From contig JAMWZW010000006.1 in the NCBI GenBank assembly GCA_024281995.1, positions 62,001-126,000 of the forward strand: 64,000 bases of DNA. The letters are read 5' to 3'. The notes beneath the pieces are model-generated. The model ran no database searches. It saw only the letters and a program-made list of their open reading frames with translations, and was not told the origin of the DNA. Within the stretch, counting starts at the first letter, position 1. The number at the start of each line of letters is the position of its first letter. The stretch comes from Nitrosomonas sp. (GTDB lineage Bacteria > Pseudomonadota > Gammaproteobacteria > Burkholderiales > Nitrosomonadaceae). Shown in pieces: positions 18,672 through 27,982 of the stretch. The translations under genes and the position numbers were made by a program.

Positions 18672-20393
18672 TTAAAACTCTTCCCAGTCGCCACCACCAG
18701 TTGCAACTTTTCGTGGTGGTAATGCGACAGGCGCAGCATCTGTATCAGTTTTTGCTGCGATAGCTTTTTTCGTTGTAGAACCACGATTGGGCAATTTAGC
18801 CACTGTTGAACGATTATTTCTCTTAATTGGCGTTGCTAGAGAATGACCACCACCAGATAACTTAAAGGCACTAATTGCTTGAGTCAAAGCTTGTGCTTGA
18901 TCATTCATAGATTCAGCCGCCGCTGCTGCTTCCTCGACTAATGCGGCATTTTGTTGCGTTACTTCATCCATTTGCGTTACAGCCTGATTTACTTGCTCGA
19001 TACCGGAGCTTTGTTCGTTTGACGCCGCGGAAATCTCGCTCATGATATCGGTAACACGTTTAACTGCATTTACAATTTCATCCATCGTTGTACCAGCTTC
19101 ATCTACTAAGCGGGTACCATCTTCCACTTTAACTACCGAGTCGCTGATCAATTCTTTAATTTCTTTGGCTGCAGCTGCGGAACGTTGCGCCAAAGTACGC
19201 ACTTCAGTCGCAACCACAGCAAATCCACGACCCTGTTCTCCAGCCCGTGCTGCTTCCACTGCAGCATTTAATGCCAAGATATTAGTCTGAAAAGCAATAC
19301 CGTCAATAACGCTAATAATATCTACAATTTTCTTAGAACTTTCGTTGATGGAATTCATAGTTTGCACTACTTGACCCACTACCGCGCCACCCTTTACTGC
19401 GACCTCCGATGCGCCTGCCGCTAATTGATTCGCTTGGCGCGCATTATCAGCATTTTGTTTTACGGTAGAAGTAAGCTCTTCCATGGAAGCAGCGGTTTCC
19501 TCCAGACTGGAGGCCTGTTCTTCTGTTCGCTGACTCAGATCTGAATTACCGGAAGCAATTTCACCAGAAGCGGTTACAATTTGATCCGTACCCGTACGTA
19601 CCTTACTCACGAGATCAATCAGATTATCATTCATGATTTTTAGCGCTTGCAATAAACGACCAGTCTCGTTGGTCGAAGTGATATCAATGCGGCTGGTTAA
19701 GTCTCCTGACGCTACCGCATTTGCTACTGCCATTGCCTCATTTAATGGACCAATAATTGCTCGAATCAATAAGAAGCCGATAATAGCGGCAAAAATTATT
19801 CCCATGCCAATTACCGTGACAGAAATCATAAAAATACTTTGGTAATTATTCTGGGCTTCTAAATACTCTTTAGCTGACTCATCACGTTGCAATTCTAGCA
19901 ATTTAAATATGGCAGCATGTGCTGCATCAAATTTAGCTGCGGCATCCCCCGTCAAATTTGCAATTGCAGCATCATAATCACCAGCCGTGGCGAAAGCCAT
20001 CGTTCTATTACGGGAATCTTGATACACCTTCCATTGCTGGCTGAAATTGTCGGCCAATATTACCTCTTCAGGCGTCAAATTTGTTGCCATGTACTTTTGC
20101 CAAGTACTTTCAATCTCACCATCTCTCTGCATATTCAATGTATGCCTTTCTTTAACTATGTCAGGATTCCTCCCATAAGCAGACATTGTGGTATTCAAAC
20201 GTACACGCTGCACACGATCCAGAATTAAAGCGAGATCTCCTAACGGAACAGCGCGATCCTCATAAACTCCCTTAAATGAATCGTTGGTTTGATTCAATCC
20301 ATAAATACCCAGAGTTCCGACACCAATCAGCAGTACCGAAAGTAAGCTAATCACAAACACCAATCGTGATTTTATTGTCATGTTACTAAGCAT
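18672..20393 (-). CDS. methyl-accepting chemotaxis protein
   Basis: A 573-residue transmembrane chemoreceptor: membrane helix about 12-32, periplasmic 4HB_MCP sensor about 33-188, second helix about 190-212, HAMP about 213-268 and a complete signalling domain. The CheA/CheW-binding tip [19 protein letters not shown] and methylation-helix sequences ([17 protein letters not shown]) are present. The protein ends in DWEEF after a flexible linker, resembling the C-terminal pentapeptide that tethers CheR. It lies 47 nt downstream of a cheW and upstream of the decayed receptor. The ligand is unknown. Confidence 0.95.
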   Translation of the reverse strand: MLSNMTIKSRLVFVISLLSVLLIGVGTLGIYGLNQTNDSFKGVYEDRAVPLGDLALILDRVQRVRLNTTMSAYGRNPDIVKERHTLNMQRDGEIESTWQKYMATNLTPEEVILADNFSQQWKVYQDSRNRTMAFATAGDYDAAIANLTGDAAAKFDAAHAAIFKLLELQRDESAKEYLEAQNNYQSIFMISVTVIGMGIIFAAIIGFLLIRAIIGPLNEAMAVANAVASGDLTSRIDITSTNETGRLLQALKIMNDNLIDLVSKVRTGTDQIVTASGEIASGNSDLSQRTEEQASSLEETAASMEELTSTVKQNADNARQANQLAAGASEVAVKGGAVVGQVVQTMNSINESSKKIVDIISVIDGIAFQTNILALNAAVEAARAGEQGRGFAVVATEVRTLAQRSAAAAKEIKELISDSVVKVEDGTRLVDEAGTTMDEIVNAVKRVTDIMSEISAASNEQSSGIEQVNQAVTQMDEVTQQNAALVEEAAAAAESMNDQAQALTQAISAFKLSGGGHSLATPIKRNNRSTVAKLPNRGSTTKKAIAAKTDTDAAPVALPPRKVATGGGDWEEF

Positions 20394-20440
20394 GTGAATC
20401 TCCTTTATTTTTCTCTATCAATAAATACCCATTCCCGCCA

Positions 20441-20953
20441 TTAATTAATACCCTTTTCAATCAAACCCATATCACTACTACTCATCATCTTTTCGATATC
20501 TATCAGTATTAACATTCGCTCATCGACTGTACCCAAACCCATGATATATTCGGTATCAATAACCGCTCCAAGCCCTGGCGCAGGTTTAACATGCTCAGAG
20601 CCAAGGTTAATCACATCTGAAACGCCATCTACTACGATTCCCATCACTCGACCAGTAACATTTAATATGATTACCACCGTAAACTGATCGTAGTTTGCAT
20701 TGCCCAATCTAAATCTGATTCGCATATCAAGAATCGGCACGATAATTCCACGTAAATTAACTACGCCTTTAATAAAATCAGGAGCATTAGCAATTTGGGT
20801 GATAGCGTCATAGCCGCGAATCTCTTGCACTTTCAATATTTCTATCCCATATTCTTCCTCTCCTAAACGAAAGGTCAGAAATTCATTTGTAATTGAACTG
20901 ATGACCGTACCAGATGGCTCAACAATTTTATTTACCGGTTGTTCCTGTAGCAT
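20441..20953 (-). CDS. cheW: chemotaxis coupling protein CheW (copy 1)
   Basis: A 170-residue CheW scaffold that links receptors to the CheA kinase. Typical blocks are [36 protein letters not shown] and [11 protein letters not shown]. It starts a cheW-mcp unit; the receptor gene follows 47 nt later. A very similar copy is at 25391-25903, so the two units probably arose by tandem duplication. Confidence 0.95.
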   Translation of the reverse strand: MLQEQPVNKIVEPSGTVISSITNEFLTFRLGEEEYGIEILKVQEIRGYDAITQIANAPDFIKGVVNLRGIIVPILDMRIRFRLGNANYDQFTVVIILNVTGRVMGIVVDGVSDVINLGSEHVKPAPGLGAVIDTEYIMGLGTVDERMLILIDIEKMMSSSDMGLIEKGIN

Positions 20954-21319
20954 CGTTACATTCCTTGCGTTTATTTTCTATATTTCCTGAATCAACTAAA
21001 AATCTTGATTTGTGCCGATTATTAGTGGACTGGACATTGATAAAAACCGAAACATCAGCTTAATTCACTTAGAGAATAAAGAAATGGCATTCTTTGCAAG
21101 AATAAAATTGATGTTTGGACTATTTCCAGATAGTTTCCAAATTTCAAAAAACCATTACGGAATATAAAAAAATATATTCCGTCAGTTAGCGCCTATTTTT
21201 GTTTCAGAAAGCAAGTGGTATATTTATAAGATAAATCTTACACTTAATTAAATGTGATACCTACAGATGGAATACTTAGGGTATGTAGTGTGGACGCAGC
21301 ACTGTATTTTTCTATAAAT
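20954..21319. other. intergenic region upstream of cheW copy 1, up to the IS
   Basis: AT-rich and without a credible gene. It presumably holds the promoter of the cheW-mcp unit, but no clean sigma-70 or sigma-28 pair was found. Its far end was split from 22539 onward by the insertion sequence. Confidence 0.5.
21313..21319. repeat. target site duplication, left copy
   Basis: TATAAAT directly abuts the left inverted repeat of the insertion sequence and is identical to the copy at 22539-22545. Confidence 0.85.
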
Positions 21320-21347
21320 TGTAGTAGTTCAGACTTGATCTGACAGT
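21320..21347 (+). repeat. IS left terminal inverted repeat
   Basis: 28-bp end beginning TGTAGTAGT and closing with GATCTGACAGT. It matches the reverse complement of 22511-22538 at 23 of 28 positions; the differences cluster at positions 10-12 and 16-17. Confidence 0.9.
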
Positions 21348-21432
21348 AGGTCTTGCCAAAGGTGGGATTACCCGGTTTGATAGAGGTGTGAATCTTTATC
21401 AACGAAGCGCGCAAGCACAAAGGAGTAATCCC

Positions 21433-22476
21433 ATGAGTAGTATTCAACGAACTATCATCAAACACAAGATTGGTTTGCTTAATCTGGCAGCCGAGCTTGG
21501 AAATGTATCCCGAGCCTGCAAGGTAATGGGTTTTTCACGCGATACTTTCTATCGCTATCAGGCTGCCGTGGAGGCAGGAGGCGTTGAGGCACTGATTGAT
21601 GAGAACCGGCGTAAACCCAATATCAAGAATCGCGTAGAAGAAGCGACGGAAGCAGCGATCAAAGCTTTTGCGCTGGAGCAACCTGCGTTTGGTCAGGTTC
21701 GTGTTTCTAATGAACTACGCAAACGCGGAATCATTGTTTCTCCATCTGGCGTTCGTTCGGTGTGGCTGCGTCAGAATCTGGAGTCGTTCAAGAAGCGTTT
21801 GTCAGCCTTGGAGAAACATATCGCCGAGACCGGAGCAGTGCTGACCGAAGCGCAAGTGCAGGCCCTGGAGAAGAAACAAGAAGACGATGTTGCTCATGGC
21901 GAAATCGAGACGGCTCATCCAGGCTATCTCGGCAGCCAAGACACATTTTACGTTGGCACCATCAAGGGCGTGGGTCGAATTTATCAGCAAACATTCGTCG
22001 ATACTTATTCCAAGTGGGCTGCAGCGAAGTTGTATACCACCAAAACGCCGATCACAGCAGCTGATTTGCTTAATGACCGGGTGCTTCCGTTCTTTGTCGA
22101 ACAAGGTATGGGAGTCATCCGTATCCTGACCGATCGCGGTACCGAATACTGCGGTAAGCCGGAGAGTCACGATTATCAGCTCTATCTGGCACTCAATGAC
22201 ATTGAGCATTCCAGAACGAAAGCCAATCATCCACAAACAAATGGTATCTGCGAGCGTTTCCACAAAACCATCTTGCAGGAATTCTACCAGGTAGCATTCA
22301 GGCGTAAGATTTACCAATCGATCGAAGAGTTACAGCACGATCTGGATGACTGGATGGTGTATTACAACAACACACGTACTCACCAAGGAAAAATGTGTTG
22401 TGGGCGTACACCGATGCAAACTTTAATTGACGCAAAGGGGGTGTGGGACGATAAAATTACCTCATTGAATAACTGA
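21433..22476 (+). CDS. IS481-family transposase
   Basis: A 347-residue DDE transposase. An N-terminal helix-turn-helix (about 10-60, VSRACKVMGFSRDTFYRY) precedes an rve integrase core with Asp170 in SQDTFYVG, Asp234 in LTDRGTEYCG and Glu274 in CERFHKT. The C-terminal YYNNTRTHQGK block is typical. ATG 21433 follows an AAGGAG box about 9 nt upstream, which decides against a longer TTG reading. It appears intact. Confidence 0.93.
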   Translation: MSSIQRTIIKHKIGLLNLAAELGNVSRACKVMGFSRDTFYRYQAAVEAGGVEALIDENRRKPNIKNRVEEATEAAIKAFALEQPAFGQVRVSNELRKRGIIVSPSGVRSVWLRQNLESFKKRLSALEKHIAETGAVLTEAQVQALEKKQEDDVAHGEIETAHPGYLGSQDTFYVGTIKGVGRIYQQTFVDTYSKWAAAKLYTTKTPITAADLLNDRVLPFFVEQGMGVIRILTDRGTEYCGKPESHDYQLYLALNDIEHSRTKANHPQTNGICERFHKTILQEFYQVAFRRKIYQSIEELQHDLDDWMVYYNNTRTHQGKMCCGRTPMQTLIDAKGVWDDKITSLNN

Positions 22477-22510
22477 ATTTGATCTAACAGACACATCGTT
22501 AAATCGGGTA

Positions 22511-22538
22511 ACTGTCAGATCGGGTCGAGACTACTACA
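22511..22538 (-). repeat. IS right terminal inverted repeat
   Basis: 28-bp end closing in CTACTACA, the inverted partner of 21320-21347. The innermost 11 bp (ACTGTCAGATC) pair perfectly with the left copy. Confidence 0.9.
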
Positions 22539-22545
22539 TATAAAT
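22539..22545. repeat. target site duplication, right copy
   Basis: TATAAAT, identical to 21313-21319; removing the element and one copy restores a continuous AT-rich intergenic sequence. Confidence 0.85.
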
Positions 22546-22629
22546 GCTACGAAAAAAATAAAAAAGAAGAAATTCAAGTTCTGAAATTACTAAAACTTTT
22601 TTATCGATCAACTTGTTGTTATTGGTCAA

Positions 22630-23427
22630 TCAATTTGTAAGTATGTGCGAAATGGTTTGAGTTACCTTGTCGGGGTGATACGGCTTAATAATATATCCCC
22701 TAATTCCTAAGCTAGTTACACGGTCGAATGTTTCACGACTGGCAATAGCAGTAATCATAATCGCTTTTGTCAAAGGATACTGGCTGTGAATAATTTTGAG
22801 AGCTTCCAAACCACTCATCACGGGCATTTCAAGATCAAGGCACACGATATCGGGTTTTTTTTCTGATACTAATTCGGTGGCTTGTCTGCCATCACACGCC
22901 TCGCCAACAACTTCAATGCCCATATGCGTAAGAATTGCAGTCAATAGTCTCCGCAATGTCTGACTATCGTCAGCAATCACAGCACTGGCACGATAAGGTT
23001 TATTTTCAAATGAGTTGTGTTTTCGTGCGGCGACCATCAATAATCGTTGCGCATAGGCAACTCTATGAAATACTGACGTAATTTGCTCTTGAGAAAATGG
23101 TTTGTGAATAAAACCAGCAGTTCCGGCCTCAGCCGCAACAGATTCAAGTCCTGCGTCACTAGCACCAGTAACCATGACTACAGCAATATGCGGGTATTCG
23201 ATATGAATTTCCCTCAATAGGGAAAGACCGTCTTTGTCAGGCAGATTGTAATCAAGGCAAATAATATGTGGGCTTAACTTAACTATGGCTGACAGTAATT
23301 CCCTTCCGCTGCCAAGTTCGCCTACAACATGAAATCCAGCATTATCCAGAAATGCACGTAAAACATAGCGAATGGAGATGGAATCATCCACAATTAGAAT
23401 TCGTAGTTTATCGGATTGCTGCATCAT
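22630..23427 (-). CDS. double receiver-domain response regulator (REC-REC)
   Basis: About 265 residues with two CheY-like receiver domains in tandem and no output domain. The first has acidic DD in LIVDDSISIR, phospho-acceptor Asp in CLDYNLPDKDG and Lys in HKPFS. The second has VIADDSQT, Asp in CLDLEMPVMSG and Lys in IKPYHPD. Both look phosphorylatable. ATG 23427 has an AAGGA box 9 nt upstream; a longer reading to 23505 lacks one. It follows mcp copy 2, so it may be the phosphorelay or motor-facing output of that receptor unit. Confidence 0.88.
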   Translation of the reverse strand: MMQQSDKLRILIVDDSISIRYVLRAFLDNAGFHVVGELGSGRELLSAIVKLSPHIICLDYNLPDKDGLSLLREIHIEYPHIAVVMVTGASDAGLESVAAEAGTAGFIHKPFSQEQITSVFHRVAYAQRLLMVAARKHNSFENKPYRASAVIADDSQTLRRLLTAILTHMGIEVVGEACDGRQATELVSEKKPDIVCLDLEMPVMSGLEALKIIHSQYPLTKAIMITAIASRETFDRVTSLGIRGYIIKPYHPDKVTQTISHILTN

Positions 23428-23631
23428 TAATCGACATCCTTCCGTACTTTTTTGCTCACTGGGTATTTCTTCTAGCACTTCGCACCACAGAAATAATAAT
23501 TTCAAAATACTACTTAAATAAAATTTCTGAGTGGTTCACGAAATAAATACTCCTCCAGAATATCCAGAGGAGTATTTATTAGCGAGCAAATCTGTTACCG
23601 ATTACTGTTTTTCCTGATTACAAGTGGCTAA

Positions 23632-25353
23632 TTAAAATTCTTCCCACTCATCGCCCCCCCCAGCAACAACTTTACGTGGCTGGACGGGGATAGACGCAGA
23701 ATCGTTATCAGTTTTTGCTGCAACCTTTTTTGTTGTAGGGCCACGGTTTGGCAGTTTAGTAATTACCGGACGATTGCTTCTTTTAACAGGTGTTGATGTC
23801 GAATAACCACCTGATAATCTGAAAATACCAACCGCTTGCGTTAAAGCTTGTGCTTGTTCTTGCATGGATTCTGCCGCTGCCGCTGCTTCTTCTACCAATG
23901 CAGCGTTTTGCTGCGTCACTTCATCCATCTGTGTCACTGCTTGGTTAACTTGCTCAATGCCCGTGCTTTGTTCCTGTGAAGCAGCAGAGATTTCGCTCAT
24001 AATATCCGTAACACGCTTAACAGAGCTGACGATCTCATCCATCGTTGCGCCAGCTTCATCCACCAATCGCGTACCTTCGTCAACCTTAGCGACAGAGTCA
24101 TTGATCAATTCTTTAATTTCTTTTGCTGCTGCAGCTGAACGTTGCGCTAATGTACGAACCTCCGTCGCGACTACTGCAAATCCACGACCTTGTTCACCAG
24201 CACGCGCCGCTTCTACCGCTGCATTTAATGCTAATATGTTGGTTTGAAATGCAATACCATCAATGACACTGATAATATCGACAATCTTATGCGAGCTTTC
24301 ATTAATCGATTTCATGGTGCCCACCACTTGATTTACCACTGCACCACCTTTTACGGCAACTTCCGATGCACCTGCAGCCAATTGATTGGCCTGACGAGCA
24401 TTATCAGCATTCTGTTTAACGGTAGAAGTCAATTCTTCCATGGATGAAGCAGTTTCTTCCAAACTGGAAGCTTGCTCTTCAGTGCGTTGACTCAAATCTG
24501 AATTTCCCGATGCAATCTCACCGGAGGCTGTCGTAATCTGATCTGTGCTCGAGCGTACTTTGCCGACCAAATCTATCAAACTGTCGTTCATTTCTTTTAA
24601 CGCCTGCAATAAACGACCGGTTGATGATTTGGTTGATGTCACTACAATATTCGATGTAAGATCACCCGATGCTACTTTATGGGCTATATCAATCGCTTCA
24701 TCTAACGGATCAACAATAGATTTCAATAGCAGAAAACCGAAAACAAAGGCTAATATCGCACCTGCTAATATTGTAGCTACTAAGGCCATGAAAATAATCT
24801 CGTAGCTATTTTGTGAATGTGCATATTCCATTTCTGCAGCTTTTCCTTGCAAATCCAGTAAAGCAAAAACCGTGTCACGCAATGCATTAAACTTTGGCAC
24901 TGTGTCGGATGCAAGATTCTGTGCTGCGACTTCAAATTCACCTGCTGATGCAAGTTGAATAGTACGATTCATCGATTGTACATATTGAACGTGCTGCTCC
25001 CCTTTTGTTTTAGTGAGCACTGCTTCTTCAGGCGTCAAATAAGTTTCCAGATATTTAGCCCAAACACCTTCATTCTGCCGCACTAATTTGTTTGCTTCCT
25101 CACCCAAGGCTTTTGCTGTTGCAGCATTTTTCGATTCAATCGCGTTTTTTGCATTTTCTCGAACTTGATACCAAACATCCAGAATAGACCCCAATTGGAC
25201 GGATGTTACCGTACGATCTTCGTATACTGACTTGAGTGAAGCATTGGATTGATTAAAACCGTATAAGCCTACAGCACCAACACCTACCAAAAGTACCGAC
25301 ATCATGCTCAGCACAAACACCAAGCGAAACTTTATAGAAGTATTTGTAAACAT
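23632..25353 (-). CDS. methyl-accepting chemotaxis protein (copy 2)
   Basis: A 573-residue receptor, paralogous to 18672-20393. The signalling domain ([36 protein letters not shown]) is almost the same, while the periplasmic four-helix sensor differs strongly ([19 protein letters not shown] against [16 protein letters not shown]). It also ends in a WEEF tail. It lies 37 nt downstream of cheW copy 2. Conserved output and diverged sensor suggest the duplicates sense different signals. Confidence 0.95.
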   Translation of the reverse strand: MFTNTSIKFRLVFVLSMMSVLLVGVGAVGLYGFNQSNASLKSVYEDRTVTSVQLGSILDVWYQVRENAKNAIESKNAATAKALGEEANKLVRQNEGVWAKYLETYLTPEEAVLTKTKGEQHVQYVQSMNRTIQLASAGEFEVAAQNLASDTVPKFNALRDTVFALLDLQGKAAEMEYAHSQNSYEIIFMALVATILAGAILAFVFGFLLLKSIVDPLDEAIDIAHKVASGDLTSNIVVTSTKSSTGRLLQALKEMNDSLIDLVGKVRSSTDQITTASGEIASGNSDLSQRTEEQASSLEETASSMEELTSTVKQNADNARQANQLAAGASEVAVKGGAVVNQVVGTMKSINESSHKIVDIISVIDGIAFQTNILALNAAVEAARAGEQGRGFAVVATEVRTLAQRSAAAAKEIKELINDSVAKVDEGTRLVDEAGATMDEIVSSVKRVTDIMSEISAASQEQSTGIEQVNQAVTQMDEVTQQNAALVEEAAAAAESMQEQAQALTQAVGIFRLSGGYSTSTPVKRSNRPVITKLPNRGPTTKKVAAKTDNDSASIPVQPRKVVAGGGDEWEEF

Positions 25354-25390
25354 TAATATTCTCCTTTAAATATTTTGAAAAACAGTTTAG

Positions 25391-25903
25391 TTAGTTAATA
25401 CTATGATCAATCAATCCCATATCCCGACTCCTCATCAGCTTCTCGATGTCAACCAATATCAGCATTCGCTCGTCAACCGTTCCTAACCCCATGATATATT
25501 CAGTGTCAATCACCGAACCCAGTTCAGGAGTAGGACGTATTTGCTCTTCTCCAAGCGTAATCACATCGGATACTCCATCTACTACGATTCCCATCACGCG
25601 GCCGGCTACATTTAAAATAATTACCACGGTAAATTGATCATAATCTGCACTACCTAATCTGAATTTGATTCTCAAATCGATAATCGGCACAATAATTCCA
25701 CGCAAATTGACCACACCTTTAATGAATTCAGGCGCGTTGGCAATTTGGGTAATGGCATCATAACCTCTAATTTCCTGCACTTTTAATATCTCTATTCCAT
25801 ATTCCTCATTACCTAGGCAGAATGTTAGAAATTCATTAGCTATGTGGCTAATCGTGGGACTTGATGACTCAGTAATCTTATTTGCCGCTTGCTCCTGTAG
25901 CAT
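25391..25903 (-). CDS. cheW: chemotaxis coupling protein CheW (copy 2)
   Basis: A 170-residue CheW, near-identical in most blocks to 20441-20953 ([23 protein letters not shown] is shared). A strong GAGAGGAG ribosome-binding site precedes ATG 25903. It is the promoter-proximal gene of the second cheW-mcp-REC-REC unit. Confidence 0.95.
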   Translation of the reverse strand: MLQEQAANKITESSSPTISHIANEFLTFCLGNEEYGIEILKVQEIRGYDAITQIANAPEFIKGVVNLRGIIVPIIDLRIKFRLGSADYDQFTVVIILNVAGRVMGIVVDGVSDVITLGEEQIRPTPELGSVIDTEYIMGLGTVDERMLILVDIEKLMRSRDMGLIDHSIN

Positions 25904-26239
25904 GGTTATACTCCTCTCTTTTTTCGATGTGGAATCTTGAATTATCGCCTGTGATATACCTTAAGAATTTATAATCTCAATATTTCATATTATTAGCAGG
26001 CATCTCTACCTTTGATTGATTGGCACACTTTTTTCTACTTGACTCTTAAGTCAAAAAGTAAGAGTTTTCTTACGACACAGGAAAATATTTTCTTTAATAA
26101 AGATTCCAAGAATTTTAGTGGAATTCATAAATAGTGATGTTTGAAACAAGGGTATGAAAATACATTATTACTTGAGTTATGATTGCTGCAGTTCAAATTT
26201 TAGGTATTTAACCGAATTCGGTAAATTGAAAACTATCGG
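25904..26239. other. intergenic region upstream of cheW copy 2
   Basis: AT-rich and without a supported gene. GGCGATAA at about 25944 on the minus strand resembles a sigma-28 -10 box, but no -35 partner sits at the right distance. Confidence 0.4.
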
Positions 26240-26850
26240 TCAACATCTAAGCCGCTTTAACGCACGCTTCGCTTTGACTCTTTTCTTGACACGGCGGAAA
26301 TGCCGGATAGCCAACCGTAGCGATTTGGCTTCATTGGCAAATGTGCGTCGCTGAGAAACGCCCTGTGCTTTGGCAATCTTATTCAGTCAATTGATAGTTC
26401 TAATCGCAAGCTTGCTATCTATCAGGTAAGTGATGTTTTTTCCTGCACCGGTGTGTCAATATGAGGCGCATCTTCCAACGCCGCACACCCATGCAAACCA
26501 ACACTCATCCGGAAAATGAACTCAACACATTCTTCAGCACCAATACGTTTGCGAAAATGCATCAGATCCGCGCTATAGCAAAGTAGCTTCCGCTAAAATT
26601 CTTTCATGCTGCAAAAAGCCTGGGAGTCAAGATTGCGCTTCCAGTGCAATACCAAAATACCACCGCTTCATCATTCAAATTTTCTAATTGTTTGAGCATC
26701 AACAACCCAACCATCAGGAGAACTGGCTTGCTTGGCGCACCTAATCCTTCGGTGTAATGAACGGAAAATGTTTCATCAAACGCATGGCATGCCAGGGGAT
26801 AACGCTTGATAGTTTAAACAGCGGATCGGCGGGATCAAGCTGCAATGTCA
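26240..26850 (-). pseudogene. IS5-family transposase remnant
   Basis: Read on the minus strand in several frames, the stretch gives consecutive IS5-transposase blocks: LDPADPLFKLSSVIPW, then EGLGAPSKPVLLMVGL with LKQLENLNDEAVV, then FCSMKEF and ADLMHFRKRIGAEE with MSVGLHG, then IAKAQGVSQRRTF and VKAKRALKRLR. Joining them needs at least three frameshifts and skips several stops, and the catalytic C-terminal half is absent. The element is long dead. It borders the tRNA/integrase zone, which fits a region prone to insertions. Confidence 0.8.
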
Positions 26851-27049
26851 GGTCTGTTTAAAACAACACTCCGTTAGTGTTAACAGGCCAAAATTGACTT
26901 GATGGAAGGTTTTACTGGGTGTGAGTATCTATAAATTAGCATTTCGGCCAGAAAAGAGGTGCCCATTTTAACATTTCTGATCGATTCGGACAGCACAAAT
27001 TCTGTTATTTATTATTAATATCAAACACTTGATTCTATTTTAGCGGCAC

Positions 27050-27382
27050 CTAATTAGTGTCGTGAATGACAATACGTACCCGTTCAAGTATTTTGCTAGT
27101 CACGTGAGAACGGCGTTCAAGCTGATTGACATAAGCTTGGCTGACACCAAGCCGCTGTGCCAATTGATCTTGGGTAATGCCTGCCTTGATACGAGTTAAT
27201 GCCACGGGATTATCAACGTAATTCTCAAGAACAAACGGCTCAAAGGTTTGCTCTGCATCCTGAATGGCTTTATAAGCAGCCAACTCTTTTTCGATTTGAT
27301 CTTTCAGGGTACGATAAACCACTATAGGTAGCAAGATATATTCATCTTTACCTTGAATAGATTTTATTATTTGCAGTGTCAT
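27050..27382 (-). CDS. XRE-family antitoxin-like protein, orphan
   Basis: A 110-residue protein. The N-terminal half (LQIIKSIQGKDEYILLPIVVYRTL) is typical of antitoxins paired with RelE/ParE toxins; the C-terminal half is a Cro/C1-type helix-turn-helix (ITQDQLAQRLGVSQAYVNQLE). In this family the toxin gene usually lies immediately upstream with overlapping stop and start codons. Here only a short relic of such a gene is visible at 27379-27426, so the antitoxin looks orphaned. It may still act as a DNA-binding repressor. Confidence 0.78.
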   Translation of the reverse strand: MTLQIIKSIQGKDEYILLPIVVYRTLKDQIEKELAAYKAIQDAEQTFEPFVLENYVDNPVALTRIKAGITQDQLAQRLGVSQAYVNQLERRSHVTSKILERVRIVIHDTN

Positions 27383-27426
27383 TTGTATGCATCTCCACGC
27401 GATTTGATTTTCTCAATAGCAATGAT
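27379..27426 (-). pseudogene. possible C-terminal relic of a RelE/ParE toxin
   Basis: In the frame that stops at a TGA overlapping the antitoxin ATG (ATGA), the last residues read RIIAIEKIKSRGDAYK, resembling the R-(E/D)-x-Y-(K/R) end of RelE/ParE toxins. Upstream of this the frame shows no recognisable toxin sequence. The call rests on about 16 residues and the typical overlap. Confidence 0.3.
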
Positions 27427-27481
27427 CCTAATACATCTAATGAAACCATTTATTATATCAATAATTATAAAAATGCATTTC

Positions 27482-27509
27482 TTGACAAAAGATATAGCAT
27501 CACTATAAT
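27482..27509 (+). promoter_or_regulatory. sigma-70 promoter for tRNA-Gly
   Basis: TTGACA at 27482-27487 and TATAAT at 27504-27509 are both perfect consensus hexamers with a 16-bp spacer, ending 48 bp before tRNA-Gly. It points at the tRNA pair and possibly the integrase beyond. Confidence 0.85.
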
Positions 27510-27557
27510 CCACCCTTTGTTTCTGTAGTGGTCTAATTTACACAAAAGTTTTATATT

Positions 27558-27632
27558 GCGGGAATAGCTCAGTGGTAGAGCACAACCTTGCCAAGGTTGG
27601 GGTCGCGAGTTCGAGCCTCGTTTCCCGCTCCA
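27558..27632 (+). tRNA. tRNA-Gly (GCC)
   Basis: A full cloverleaf: acceptor GCGGGAA pairs with TTCCCGC, D-arm AGCTCAGTGGTAGAGC, anticodon GCC within CCTTGCCAAGG, T-loop GTTCGAGCC, encoded CCA at the end. Downstream CCATTTT and AAAATGG can form a small AT-rich hairpin. Confidence 0.95.
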
Positions 27633-27743
27633 TTTTCCAAGAAAAATGGCTCTTATGAGTTTTTATTGCCAGAAATTGAATAAATAGCTTATTACAGACT
27701 TTTTTCCGTAAACATACAACTGCTTAGTGCTGTATATCTACAT

Positions 27744-27817
27744 GGCGGGGTGGCAGAGTGGTCATGCAGCGGCCTGCAAAGCCGTCTACGCCGGTTCGAT
27801 TCCGACCCCCGCCTCCA
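27744..27817 (+). tRNA. tRNA-Cys (GCA)
   Basis: Acceptor GGCGGGG pairs with CCCCGCC; the anticodon loop CCTGCAAAGC carries GCA; the T-loop is GGTTCGATTCC; CCA is encoded. One mismatch is seen in the T-stem. It lies 112 nt after tRNA-Gly and directly before the integrase gene, the usual place for a P4-type integration site. Confidence 0.93.
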
Positions 27818-27931
27818 TATCTCCTTCCGCAGGAATCCAAAGCAGTCCACGAAACACAGTAAACAAGCTGGTTTATAAAGATTCGCAGTCCCTAGTAGTC
27901 CGTAATTATCCACTAGAAGCCACTAAAAAAA

Positions 27932-27980
27932 TGTGGTAAAAAGTGTGGTAACTATTTTTACCACATGAAAAGTTACCACA
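27932..27980 (+). repeat. interleaved inverted repeats (A-B-A'-B') before integrase 1
   Basis: A = TGTGGTAAAAA (27932-27942) pairs perfectly with A' = TTTTTACCACA (27955-27965). B = TGTGGTAACT (27944-27953) pairs perfectly with B' = AGTTACCACA (27971-27980). The order A-B-A'-B' makes the two stems cross, as in an H-type pseudoknot, or gives four copies of TGTGGTAA, two per strand, that could be protein-binding sites. The integrase ATG at 27983 starts 2 nt after B' with no ribosome-binding site. Confidence 0.75.
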
Positions 27981-27982
27981 TT

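Larger units (their letters stand above)
21320..22538 (+). mobile_element. complete IS481-type insertion sequence
   Basis: A 1219-bp element with one transposase gene, 28-bp imperfect terminal inverted repeats (23 of 28 identical, outermost TGTAGTAGT, innermost GATCTGACAGT) and a perfect 7-bp target duplication TATAAAT at 21313-21319 and 22539-22545. TGT...ACA ends and a single integrase-core transposase fit the IS481 family. Intact ends, an intact gene and an intact duplication suggest a recent and possibly still mobile insertion. It lies between two chemosensory units and disrupts no gene that I can see. Confidence 0.9.

Noticed and set aside
18563-20393. Repeated near-identical stretches in the two receptor genes as a possible repeat array
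   Set aside because: They are simply the conserved signalling domains of paralogous receptors.
25935-25975. Possible sigma-28 promoter before cheW copy 2
   Set aside because: A GGCGATAA -10-like box is present but no TAAA at the required distance; not reported as a promoter.
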